Source: Saccoglossus kowalevskii
Taxonomy: Eukaryota; Hemichordata; Enteropneusta; Harrimaniidae
Direction: 5' to 3'
NCBI RefSeq assembly: GCF_000003605.2
Contig: NW_003107106.1
Coordinates: 101,709-165,708, forward strand
Length of the DNA: 64,000 bases
Under the pieces are notes generated by a model that was given only the letters and a program-made list of their open reading frames with translations, was not told the DNA's origin and ran no database searches. Positions within the stretch are counted from its first letter, which is position 1; every line of letters starts with the position of its first letter. Below, piece after piece: positions 27,387 through 38,415 of the stretch. A program made the translations under genes and the position numbers.

Positions 27387-27390
27387 TTAA

Positions 27391-27654
27391 AGAGCGGTAA
27401 TCGTCGCGCCGCGCACGTGCGACATTTGTGTTGATCAACATTGATTTCCCCCACACTCCAATGCGCTCTTCTAATGGAAATCACAAGTATAAGGTTTGAC
27501 CTGGGCACGACTTGCACTAATTACCGCCGGTTACTCCTTCGATACATTCCAATCACCTAAAAAATATCTAATTAAATTAATTACTTGTTGATCTGCACAA
27601 CATCCAAAGTCGCCATCCTTGTTTATATGAGACCATATATCTCGCGCATGCCCT
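27391..27654 (-). mobile_element. TTAA-flanked MITE, family T1 copy 1
   Basis: Bounded by TTAA at 27387-27390 and 27655-27658. The ends AGAGCGG and GCATGCCCT form imperfect inverted repeats with CG-rich continuations (TCGTCGCGCCGCGC / ATATCTCGCGCATG). It is the reverse-orientation relative of 53962-54259: both share the internal stretch running from the GAT-TGG-A..GTATCGAAG motif (reverse complement here near 27540) to the blocks at the two ends. TTAA target duplication is the hallmark of piggyBac-type transposition; membership is inferred from that alone. Confidence 0.65.
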
Positions 27655-28578
27655 TTAATTTGCTGCACTGCACTACTAAAGAAACATAGCTACGGCATAC
27701 GGCCAGCATGAAATGCACGGTAATATTCGTGTGCATGATGGAAGCTATATGCTCTCCTTATAATATGAACATAGATTTTCAACCGTCGCACGTTGGAAAA
27801 CATAGCAACTGTGATGATACATACCGAAGATAATCCTGGCAAGTGGAAACTGTGGAAAGGCCGCTAAAAATTACATTTTCGAATGCGCATGCGTGTTGCA
27901 TGGCATAATTAATCAATAATTAAACAAGTGGTTTGTCAGACGATTGAATCCTGGAAAAACATTGAGATTTTTAAAAAAAATTATTGTTGTATCAGGCGCC
28001 AGGCAATGATGTCTCTCTTGACTTTTCGTATTAGGTGCTGATTGTAATGTAATCTCCCAAACCTAATGCATCGCAGACTGTATTCGGATTTAAACTGCTG
28101 AGTGAACAGTCGGTTCTGGAAATCGATCCCATCGCCAAGGTGGTGATATGTGATGCACTTTGAAGTTTTTAGTTTCTACATTTAGTTCTCAGTAGTCTTT
28201 GTTTTATGTACCGTGTTTGGCAAAACAGTCTAGCGATCTATCGATCTTTATTTGTAGCATAACACGAGCGTGTCACGTGATTTTAACACAACTTATGCAA
28301 ATTGGAAAGCCGATTTGCAGCTGTATTTATTGGTATACCCAGTTATGTTATTTATTTATGAGAGTTTGAGCAAATAATCAATTCAAAATAGTTTTTGAAG
28401 AAAAAGTGAATATAGACTGTGTTGTCGGGATTTATGACATACAAAAAAACAGTCAAAACAGCCCGAGGCTTCATGTAGCATCATCTATGTAACTTGCTGC
28501 CTGTTTTTATAAAATTCGTCGATGAAAAGGTCATACATCCGGGCATATTAAGTTTTTCATCATTTTCCGCCATTTTTG

Positions 28579-28660
28579 CTGGTCCATACACAACAAATAT
28601 ACAGCTTATATATTTGCTTCACTAGTAACAAGCACACTCTCTCTGGATCCACGTTCACCT
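28579..28660 (+). other. Candidate 5' non-coding exon (distal copy) of the phosphagen kinase
   Basis: A segment ending at a strong donor GTAAGT (28661), preceded by GGATCCACGTTCACCT. A related segment with a matching donor occurs at 30767-30891. A good acceptor (TTGTAG, ending 33086) lies 11 bases before the kinase start codon, so an upstream untranslated exon is expected. Its identity is inferred from position and duplication only. Confidence 0.25.
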
Positions 28661-29322
28661 GTAAGTTTTTTTCACATTCATACAATCTAGTTGTTATTTG
28701 GAGCAAGGTTTAGGTCAAGAAGTTGATTTTTGTAAGTTGTCTACAAAATGTTTTCAACATAGATAATATATTATGTACATGGACAACATTATTAATAATG
28801 GCTGGACTGCCTCATTCATCTTCATTCCGCGTGGAATTCGTCCACTCTCGGCAATGCTTATTCCTATTTGTACTAATAGCTAATAAGTCAATTAAGGATA
28901 TGGTAGTGACAAACGTAACAAAGTGGACTTGTAGCAGTTAATACCACAATTTCTATTTAACCGAAGAGAAGTGATATTCATTAACCTTGATTTTAACCTT
29001 GATTAACAAATTTAGTAAACATGCTGGACTTATACTACAACGAACGGGCTTTTACTGGGCAGATGTTGATGTCCCTTGGTCTACTGAGCTAATTAAATCA
29101 CAAATCACCCAGTATTGAACATTACAACAAAAATAGTTGGCTGAAAAAATGAAAAAAAAAATAACAACCTTTTCCCCAAGGTTGACAACGTATGATGGTC
29201 TGTGGGAAAGTTCCAATTCTCAATTTCAGTTTAACTAAAAAAGCTAGACACCACCAGTTTTATGGAATAGGGAAAAACACACCAAATTTAAACAAATGTT
29301 CTGACAGCTTATTATAAGACAG

Positions 29323-29655
29323 TATTCTCGGGGACGGAGCTACGTCACAAGGCGTACTACGCTGCTAAGACGCTAACCACCGCACCGTGTATTTCTATGG
29401 GCTCTGCGCGAGCTGCTGTGGAACGCCGGTCGAGGAGCCGGTAAAAATAGCTAAATTCGAGAAAACAACACAAACTCAACTTCGACGTAATCCTGATCAA
29501 CCAAATTTATATATGCTGCACGCACAGGGCTAATCTTGTTACACTGTTCAGGAGAGTCTAAATAACAATCCCAAAGTAGAGTTTTCGGCCTTTGTTGAAA
29601 TCGTGTTGGTTGCCAGGCGGTGAAAATGCCCGGATGTCCGCCCCCCCCGTGAATA
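29323..29655 (-). mobile_element. 330-bp MITE-like element, copy 2 (inverted)
   Basis: Reverse-complement relative of 26099-26428. Shared blocks include GACGGAGCTACGTCACAAG, TTTCTATGGGCTCTGCGCG, TCGAGAAAACAACACAAACT and GAAAATGCCCGGATGTCCG. The termini are decayed (TATTCTCGG and CGTGAATA) and I see no clear target duplication, which suggests an older or damaged copy. Confidence 0.75.
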
Positions 29656-30487
29656 TCTATGATTGACATGGTATATAAAAACGTATTCCATCTTCCCCCA
29701 CATTGGTTATTGACATTGCAGATCTAAATATATTTATGCAATGTATTACGCACATGTCGAGCATCAGTGCCGAGTCATTGTGCGGGAAAGCAAAAGCAGC
29801 ACCTAATGACGTAATTACTCGGCTAAAGAAGAAATTAGTTGGTGATCTGATGTTGAAAATTCAATCCAACATTGTCTGTATGGGTGATATTATCAATGAT
29901 TATACGTGGCTCTCTCTAATAGGCTATCAACATCGTGACTATCAACATTTAAATATTTCACATAGCCACGAAACTATTTTTCAAAATATTGAGAAATGTC
30001 GTTAAATATTCCGTTACTACTATTAATCTATAGCATGTGCTCTCTGGAGAAAATCTAAGGCAATAGAAACTAAAAGGATTGATTGCAAAATCGATCTCCT
30101 AGTTTCCCGCATCTATTACATGACACAAATGAATACATTATTTATTGACAACATCTCCCCTGGGATCAAATATACGATTACGAATCTGTAATAAAGGAAA
30201 GTATTACACCTTGATCGATTACAAGGAACGGAATCGTATTTCTCGGGGTCCCCCCTCTCCAAAGTACGAAGCAATAACCCCTTCAAATTAGTGACACGTC
30301 GCCGGTCCGTAGCCGCCATATGATATTTTCATTGTTCTTGGGTTTGGATATGCAAATGGGTTTATGATCTCTGTTTAATTACTCTTGTATGGTCACGTTG
30401 TACCTTAGGAGATGCACAGTAATAACAGTATTTCAGGAGTTTTGATAAGACTGTATGTGACTGTATTGTTTATTACTGTTTATTTAA

Positions 30488-30570
30488 AGCAGGAGGGTCA
30501 CCTGCGCACGCGCAGGAATTGAGTCCCAAACGACGATAACAACACACGATAAAAACGCAAAGGCTCATGG
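30488..30570 (-). mobile_element. TTAA-flanked MITE, family T2, truncated copy
   Basis: After TTAA (30484-30487) the sequence AGCAGGAGGGTCACCTGCGC and the following GATAACAACACACGATAAAAACGCAAAGGCTCATG match the reverse complement of the right half of 33301-33432. The match stops near 30570, so the other end is missing. Confidence 0.7.
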
Positions 30571-30766
30571 GTATACACTTGTTTGTTGCAAAAAGGAAGT
30601 TTTCATACTGAATGTTCATTATTTGTTAGGCTTTGTTGATAGTATGAGACACTAAATTATATACTGTGTAAACAATATGAGGTATGACTAGCATTATACA
30701 CTATGATATATTTAGAATGAATCAGGTTGTCTGTGGTTACCAATTCGAATACCCACATTTCTTATT

Positions 30767-30891
30767 TCTACTGGTACACACAACAAAAATATAGGCTTAA
30801 TTTGTAGCGTCACAAATCATATTGTCCTCCATATTTATCACTGTCTACCATACGAATACCGAAGAAGCACTTTCTAGATCCAGATTCTCAT
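30767..30891 (+). other. Candidate 5' non-coding exon (proximal copy) of the phosphagen kinase
   Basis: The segment shares ACAACAAAxATA, AGATCC-A-TTCxC and TTATTTGGAG-type blocks with 28579-28760 and ends at donor GTAAGT (30892). A start somewhere upstream with splicing to 33087 would give a short leader. No transcript evidence. Confidence 0.25.
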
Positions 30892-30999
30892 GTAAGTTAG
30901 CTATTTTATACATTATATTGGTTATTTGGAGTACTGTATCAGTAGAAAGCTGATTTACGAGGTGGTCTACAAAATATGTTTCTTTCCCCATGACATAAC

Positions 31000-33080
31000 A
31001 TGTCTGTAAAATGAAGTTTTTTTTTAGAATAAATATGAATTACTACTTAACTGGAAATAATTTGTACAACCGTAGATCGTTGAACACAATTCATATTGGT
31101 AAATTTACAATTCCAGGAACACAAAAACAGAACAATTAACTGACGAGTACATTACACAACATAGTAGTCAAATCATTTAGATAAAGATATATAGACCAAA
31201 TGTTTGCGACATTGTGCACTCCTACTAATGTGTGTGACATGACTGAAACATTTCCGATGAAAATCATCATTTTAAAACTAGTTCAAGACTAGACATGTTT
31301 CAGACTAGTCTTGAAAAAGTCCCAGATATCCTCAGTAAATTTTCAAACCTTGCTCTGAATTTTTTTTAAACTACAAAGATAGATATGGTCGTTTTTCAGA
31401 CTAGTCTTAAAATGTCTTTAAATTTTTTAGAATATGCACTCTGAGGAATAATTTTACGACGTCTCACAATATCTCACGAGATTTAGTGAGATCTAGAGTC
31501 GGCCATGTTGGATTTTTAGGTGAACATGATGATGTAGCATTGGCACAGTGGCGCTCAGAAATGATATAATTCTGCCACTCATCATACCAAATTGTCGACA
31601 GCCAATCCCTGGCGTCATCTGAAACTTTAGAAGCTACAGTTATTTATTGGGCAGTTGTTTTTATTGAAATCACTGTGACAGGCAATGGAGTTCTGTTGAT
31701 GAACCCATGCTTTTTAACATTTTGGAGAGCTGTTCACTTTGGTGTTCGAATTATCTGATTTACTTAATGAATGCACTTTATATGCATTATACTACCGGTA
31801 TGCATGAATATGATATTTATTTTTTTATTCATTGGGTTTTGGCTTTTGTCACATGATTTAATTGGTCAATTTTGTTGAATCTGCATAAGACAATAGTGTC
31901 TAATTGTATTTATTTGTATCCATTAATTATCACCACTAATTGTATTATATTTGTGATATGTTTCACATATGCTCTGTGTGTGTTAGAACGGCCATGGCCA
32001 TGTGAAACATTTTTATAACTCATCTAAATTATGTCTCAGGGACAATGTTTCAAACCTGTACATCATTGTTTAAGAAAAGTATACAAGATATATTAAATTT
32101 GTTATCATAAATTGTCGTTAATTTTGTCAAATCAGTAAGATAAAGATATATGGTAAATATGTTGGATATGTCAGCCCTTTCGAAAAGTGAGCACATCCTG
32201 CTTCGCATGCGATATACCATTTGGTGTCATAATTAAATGGTTTTGATATTTATGCCATCTAAGATAATTCAACGTGTTATTATTCATTATTGCACCATTT
32301 GTACATGCCCGGCCCACATTTTCAGTGGTTAGATATGTATTATTTATTTAATTTTATCTATTTATTTAACCTCCATCACTCCTGATGAGTGAGGTACCCC
32401 ATGTACCTTACGAAACAGTGCTGTAGAGTCAACTTTACTCATGTAGTCGTGTCTTAATTTCTCTGTCCACGTATGTATATATGTATTTATATTTATCAGT
32501 GAAATCACAGTCCCTCCAGGGACTGTGGTGAAACTAAATTTGCACTGTCAAGGTCAAACAATAGAGAGCCCGGGAACTCTACTACTTGCCTGTATGTTGA
32601 TTGGGATTATTTATTCAATCAATATAATACCAGCCAATGTGACTTTTGTGGTACTAACAGCGAGTAAATGTATGAATGTAAACTGCTGACAAATTTAACT
32701 CAAATTCAACTCTTTCTATCTCAATGGAATTATCACAAATACGCATGTACATGTACTACAATGTTTTCACTCATTCAGTAACTTATTAATAATGCTTTTA
32801 TAAAAGATAAATACATTTTCGTGAATGTATATCTTGGAATGCAAAGGTTTAGTTATCCTTTTAATATAAATTTACGTTTCTATAATCTAAATATATATTT
32901 TGGGAATATATATATTAAGTGTACATTTTGGAATATAAATGTGCATTTTTCATAGGAATGTTGATTCTTGAATACATTGTTTGAATATTGCACTCTTTCT
33001 CCTGCAACTAACTGATCGATATTGCGTTACATTTTAGATATACAACCGAAATAAACACATTTTCATCAACTTCATCTATA
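31000..33080. other. Non-coding DNA 5' of the phosphagen kinase
   Basis: AT-rich DNA. It contains an 11-bp hairpin TTCAAGACTAG (31282-31292) / CTAGTCTTGAA (31305-31315), with another CAGACTAGTCTT near 31399. No coding signal. Probably the first intron and leader of the kinase. Confidence 0.4.
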
Positions 33081-33097
33081 TTGTAGCTTGACGAAAA

Positions 33098-36000
33098 ATG
33101 GCCAATCAGAACCAGAAGAGGTATCCAGCTCAATCTGATTTTCCAGACTTAAGCAAAAGCAATGCTCTTCTAAAAGATTATTTGACTCAAGACATCTACG
33201 CTAAACTTCGTGATGTCAGAACATCAAGTGGTTTCACATTTGATCGAGCAATCCAACACTGCCTTGATAGAGTTACAGGTATGTACCATGCGGTTGTTAA
33301 AGCGGAGGAGTGGTGACCTACGCATGCGTCAGGTGGCCATAGCGTGTCATGAGCCCTTGCGTTCTTAGCGTGTGTTGTTATCATCGCTTGCGACTCAATT
33401 TCCGCGCGTGCGCAGGTGACAACTCTCCCGCTTTAATAGTAGTGATCATTATGTAGCACACTGTGAAGTATTATATACAAATATTATATAGTTTATTATA
33501 ATAATACAATGATTTTTATATCATATCAGAAACTATCGGCATTGTCGCTGGTGATGAGGACTCGTATACTGTGTTCGCAGATATTTTTGGTCCAGTAATA
33601 GAACGGTACCATAAAATCGTCCGGGCTGGTAGGTGGTCTAGCTGTTTAGTTGGTGTATCTATCACGTCTAACTTATTGAAATCGAATACAATATCGTATT
33701 CTACAGCAAATACAAAACTCTGAATGAACATATTAGACAATGATCGAATGTTAAGCTCATGTCGAATTCCCGGATTAGAAAATGTATTCAAAAAATAACA
33801 AAATACAAATGAATGAGACATTTAGCAACAATAGGCATAAGTTTTACTTTACGTTGTCAGCATTAACCTTTTTTGCAGAATGTATGAATGTAACTGATCT
33901 GTCTCCCGAAAAGATAACAGGAGAGATTTTTGACGAGAATTATGTTGTCAGTACCAGAATACGAGCAAGTCGAAATATTCGTGGATTTTGCCTGCCGCCA
34001 TTCTGCTGTAGATCTGAGCGAAGGGCAGTGGAAAGAAGTATTGTCTGTGGTAATTGGTCACGTTTTTTAATTACGTCCCAATAGGAACATATTTATTTGA
34101 GCACTGTTCATGAAATTAAACTGTCTGCGAGAAATTGCTCCGAAGTTTGAATGGAAAAACATAAATTTAATATTCATATTCGGAATATTTACACTCTAGT
34201 AATATAGTTACATATGAGTTACGATCTTATAATTCTTCTAGACATATTTTCTTTATAGCTAACACATTTGTCATGGTTTCTATTTTAGACGATCATCATT
34301 TCAAAATTATCAATGTTATTGAACTGAACCTATATATTTAAACACTTTAGTTAAAATTTATGCTAAAATAGTAATTGTCAAGCCAAGCAAAATAAGAAAA
34401 GAAATATGGGCTGGAGTTTATTGTAAAGGCACAATTTAACAAATTGTCTTTGTTCTATTAATAGGAAATTTATGTTTTTTGTGTGTGTGTTTTCTTTACA
34501 ATTCCTGCGTTTGAATGAATGACTATGTTTACAAATCAATGTGCATATGTATAATATCATGTATGTGTGAAGTTTGATTATGATTGGTCCAGGCATTTCT
34601 GAGATACAGGTCCGGAATCACACACGCACGAACGCACGGACACACGCACAGACGCACACAGGTAAAACATAAGTCCCCGTTTTTGGACTGCGTCCGAACG
34701 GGGGCTAATAGTGAAGAACAGTACATCTTTCAATTTAAATATTTCAAATAAAAAAAGGTTTTAAATGCCCATTTTATCCGAGACCTGCCAGTGTTATTGT
34801 GGGTGGGGTGGGTGTGTATGTGTGAGTCTGATACACACGCATGTGCAATTATTTCATGATTGGTTCAAAAATGGCCGACGTTACTTCAATTTGTGTATTT
34901 GACGAGAGGCAACCCAAAGGTCGTTTATACATGCCTTGAGCAATTCATGAGAGCACCCACAAGTTTCTACTGTATCCCTCACCCCTATCTTTTTTTATTT
35001 TGAAATCTTGTCCCAGGGATTGTCAGCTTTTCCTTTAAAATCCATTGAGCTTATAACAAAATGTATAGTTTTGTGATGTAATACACATTTATGCGGGGTG
35101 CAATAGAAAGTGAGGGTGCAATAGGAACTAGGTACTATTGTCCCTCGGGTGCAATAAGACGAGGGGGCAATAGAAACACAGACACACATAATGGTGGATC
35201 CCAAATAAGCTGATTTCAGAAAGCACTCTATAATATTTTTCATTCACACAATATTTATTTTATCATTTTATTTCCAGCCCTAAATTCATTTCCTGGTGGG
35301 GAGTATCACCCTCTGTCGACCATGGATGATGCATTGTGCAAATCATTGATGTCAAACCATTACCTGTTTAGAACACCTAAAGTCGGATTCCAATTAGTAT
35401 CTGGATGTGCTAGAGATTGGCCCGATGCACGGGGCATTTGGTAAGACCTTGTAGGAATTTGAAAATACACAATTTCCATAAGATATTTAACTAATACCAC
35501 TATTATATTATTATTTGTTTGGTCAATATTCAGAGTTTACCATAGGAGACAAGTATTAACCTCGTTTCAACCTCGCACTGACCTTTTCAATTTGAGTATT
35601 CTGAGCTGAATATTGACCGCTACTTAGATGACTTATTGCGTATATCCACGTAGCACTGTAACATGCCCACCAATGATTTGGTCACTAATTATTACAGGTA
35701 TACCGAGGACAAAACGTTGATATTTTGGGTGAATGAAGAAGACCACATGAGAGTAATTTCCATGCAGCCAGGGGGTCATGTAAAGGAGGTTTTCACACGA
35801 TTTTGCAATGCAATGAAACAGGTAATGATATATTTTGAACTTTCGAATATGTATGCAAATATCAACTAACTTCATTGACGACGGCCCACCAATAATAGGG
35901 TAAAACACATGATTGTTTTATCTGACAGAATTATACAGGGGAAACTTTGTGACCGAATAAATACCCAGGTTAATGGTCAATCGTGTGCTAATGTTAAATC

Positions 36001-37954
36001 CAACCTGGAATTAGCTAAGTGTCACCAACCCCAATTTGACCTGGTCAGCCAAGGAAGGTCTGTACTTGTAACATACATGTACCTACGTATACAAGTGAAC
36101 TAGTCATTCTAACCAAAGCCTAGAGCCACAAAGAGAAAACCAAACACTGACTAACAAAATTAGTGTCAACACGAGATATAGACCACTTGTTTCTTTTCGA
36201 GAAGCTGCACCATCCTTTTTTCTAGTTCATTAACTTTATTCCTAGTTGGTTCAATCAAATCTTCTTCTCTCAACACTGGCCTGAAAATATTTTAGGCTGA
36301 AGGTGGTGACCAAAAGTTCGATTCTAAAGTTGTATCACACTTCGAATATCTAATCACTAAAACAAGGAATTGCTTACATTGGAAGAATTCCGCTTTACTG
36401 GGAGGACAGGGAACCTGCCACTATCTTTGGCCCATATGACTAGCATTGTGTGATGGTAAAGGAGGTCTTGTGCAGATTCCCTTTGTTGGGTGGCCGTAAA
36501 AGACCAGATTTGGGCATCGAGTACATATAGGACCTTAAGTCAAGTCTTCATTGCTTAGGTGGGAATTCTCCACAAATACAAATTTGTATGTTTCAAAACA
36601 AGAGGCGGTGTATAAATCGACAAGCGAATGCCCTCAGGCGGCCTGCTTTAGAAAGGTTGTTAAGGGGCGGCTATGAGTTTCTAGGTACAAATACGTCAGC
36701 CAATCACTATCAGTCAAACCATCTCCTATTCTGAGATCTAATGCCCGACAGTGAATTGCGCTTTATTTAACCATGGTCTTGTTCATTAATATTGTCTCCC
36801 TGATACCACGTAATTGTGAACATATTTGGGAATGGTATGTAGTTTCACACTAGCTTGTAGATTCATAAAAATCATGTCACAGAAAAATTTCATTTCATTT
36901 TCCAGATTCAATATGGAGAAAATATTTTTCGTATTCAATAGAAAAATAAGGTACAAATATACGCACAACCTGTAGAAAAAATTCATAAGGCGAATATGTA
37001 AAATGATATTCTCCTTACGCTTTTTGAACTTGCTGTAGTGAAGAATAGATATTTTTTGCCTGATGTACATATAAACGAATGTCTCATTGTTTAAACTAGA
37101 ACACAGTGTTTGGAAATCAGACACATCTGGGCCGTCTTCGCTTGTCATAAACTTCAAAAAATGTAGTTCACAGTTTTATCGAATGTTATGTTTGCATGGT
37201 TTATCTTTTTTACAAAAAAATATCATTGCTGTACGTCACATGGCGTTCTGCAAAACAAATTTACCACCACTTAAACATGAGTCTGTGAATTTGAAATATT
37301 AGTCATATTCAGTTGCAGTTAATAGTTGCTTACCGGTGTCCAGTATTATTTAGATGCCTTTCTTGTACATTACTATTTTTGTTTTCTTAGGTTGAACAAA
37401 CGCTGAAAATCCAGAACCATCAATTCATGTGGAGGGCTGATCTAGGTTACCTCAGTACTGAACCAGCTAACCTCGGCACAGGATTGAGAGCGAGTGTTCA
37501 TGTTAAACTGCCGAACTTATCCAAGCATCCAAGGTTTTATAAAATATTATCATCTTTAAAACTAGAGTGTCGTGGAACAGGTAATATTTCACATTGTCTT
37601 CTTCTTATCATAATTATGTAGTCTGGGTTGTAGATATTGTAAACGGGGTAAATGACAAGACCATTAGGTTTTATATCCAATAATGAACAATTTGTAACTT
37701 TAAGTCATATTAAGAGCAATATTTTTTTGTTTTGACAACTTTTTTTTAACTTTCGATATTTATGCTGTTTTAATCTTTTAGCCGGATATGGTAGTGCTAT
37801 CAAAGATGGTATATGTGATATTTCTAATTCAGTACGTCTCGGTGTTTCTGAAGTCTATTTGGTGCAGACGTGGATAGATAATGTCAACCTTCTCATTCAG
37901 ATAGAAATGCGATTAGAAAATATACAGCCTATTGATGATTTACTTCCTATGTGA
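33098..37954 (+). CDS. CK-like: Creatine-kinase-family phosphagen kinase, 7 exons, 366 aa
   Basis: Coding exons: 33098-33278, 33530-33628, 33879-34049, 35278-35440, 35698-35821, 37391-37580, 37782-37954. All have GT-AG junctions with phases 1,1,1,2,0,1, giving 366 codons and TGA without a break; creatine kinases are about 380. Visible family signatures: GFTFDRAIQ (45-53), [25 protein letters not shown] (118-134, with nucleotide-binding Arg120/122), [16 protein letters not shown] (195-205), [14 protein letters not shown] (215-228, catalytic Glu), [10 protein letters not shown] (274-283), RGT (307-309) and DISN. The family moves phosphate between ATP and a guanidino compound to buffer cellular energy. 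Anomalies: the reactive Cys of T-C-P-S/T-N-L is Glu270 (TEPANLGTG); the mobile loop reads RGTAGYGSA rather than the usual RGTGGVDTA; the guanidino-specificity loop is about four residues shorter than in creatine kinase (LDRVTETIG, 56-64). Substrate therefore uncertain; no organelle presequence seen. Confidence 0.93.
33301..33432 (+). mobile_element. TTAA-flanked MITE, family T2, in kinase intron 1
   Basis: Bounded by TTAA at 33297-33300 and 33433-33436. The left end AGCGGAGGAGTGGTGACC mirrors the right end, whose reverse complement is AGCGGGAGAGTTGTCACC, and the repeats continue into CTACGCATGCG / CTGCGCACGCG. It is about 132 bp with no coding capacity. It begins 17 bases into the intron, just after the exon 1 donor. 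A truncated relative lies at 30488-30570. The TTAA duplication suggests piggyBac-type mobilisation. Confidence 0.8.
34520..34735 (-). repeat. Dispersed repeat R2, head fragment (inverted) in kinase intron 3
   Basis: On the minus strand this begins CCCGTTCGGACGCAGTCC followed by AAAAACGGGGACTTATG, then CA/CG-rich simple sequence and AAACTTCACACATACATGAT. The same blocks open the repeat at 60479-61420. The opening bases can fold as a stem (CCCGTT/AACGGG) with an inner GGAC/GTCC stem. Confidence 0.7.
36104..37385. other. Kinase intron 5, no internal gene
   Basis: AT-rich intron sequence. The minus-strand frame 36786-37157 (123 codons, Leu/Ile/Tyr-rich) has no family resemblance. No repeat recognised. 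Confidence 0.45.
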
Positions 37955-38409
37955 TGTTTATGCTTACACTTCGTTTTCTGATAGCAATATAAAAAAGTTT
38001 GATACATTAGTAAGTATGTTGAGTCCACAAGCGAGGGTTTATGGGGGAAATGTCATACATTTGAAAGAGTCGTGTTAATTATGTACGAAATTAATAATTC
38101 TTGACTGTTAATATGTGGAGTCCCTCTATTTGCTAATAGTGGAAACACTACATTCATCAACAGGTTATTACCCATGGCACATTTAAAACACAGATTATCG
38201 GCCTTGTAATGTTTTATATTATATGATTAGTATATATAACCGTGGGGTTTAAACCACTCACCAAATCGTACAATTACCCATACAAATCCGGGATGCAAGT
38301 TTAATGTTTTTAATGTATTTAAATATTTGTTTTTTTAGAATGATTATTTATTTCAGCCGCGTCTTTGTTCATAAGTATTTATTCTAGTACACTCATGTAT
38401 ACAAGTTAC

Positions 38410-38415
38410 AATAAA
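38410..38415 (+). promoter_or_regulatory. Candidate poly(A) signal of the phosphagen kinase
   Basis: AATAAA about 455 bases after the TGA stop, followed by T-rich sequence. This is a sensible 3' UTR length. No transcript evidence. Confidence 0.45.

Noticed and set aside
35090-35190. GTGCAATAGAAA-type short direct repeats in kinase intron 3
   Set aside because: Low-complexity local duplications with no consistent unit or boundary.
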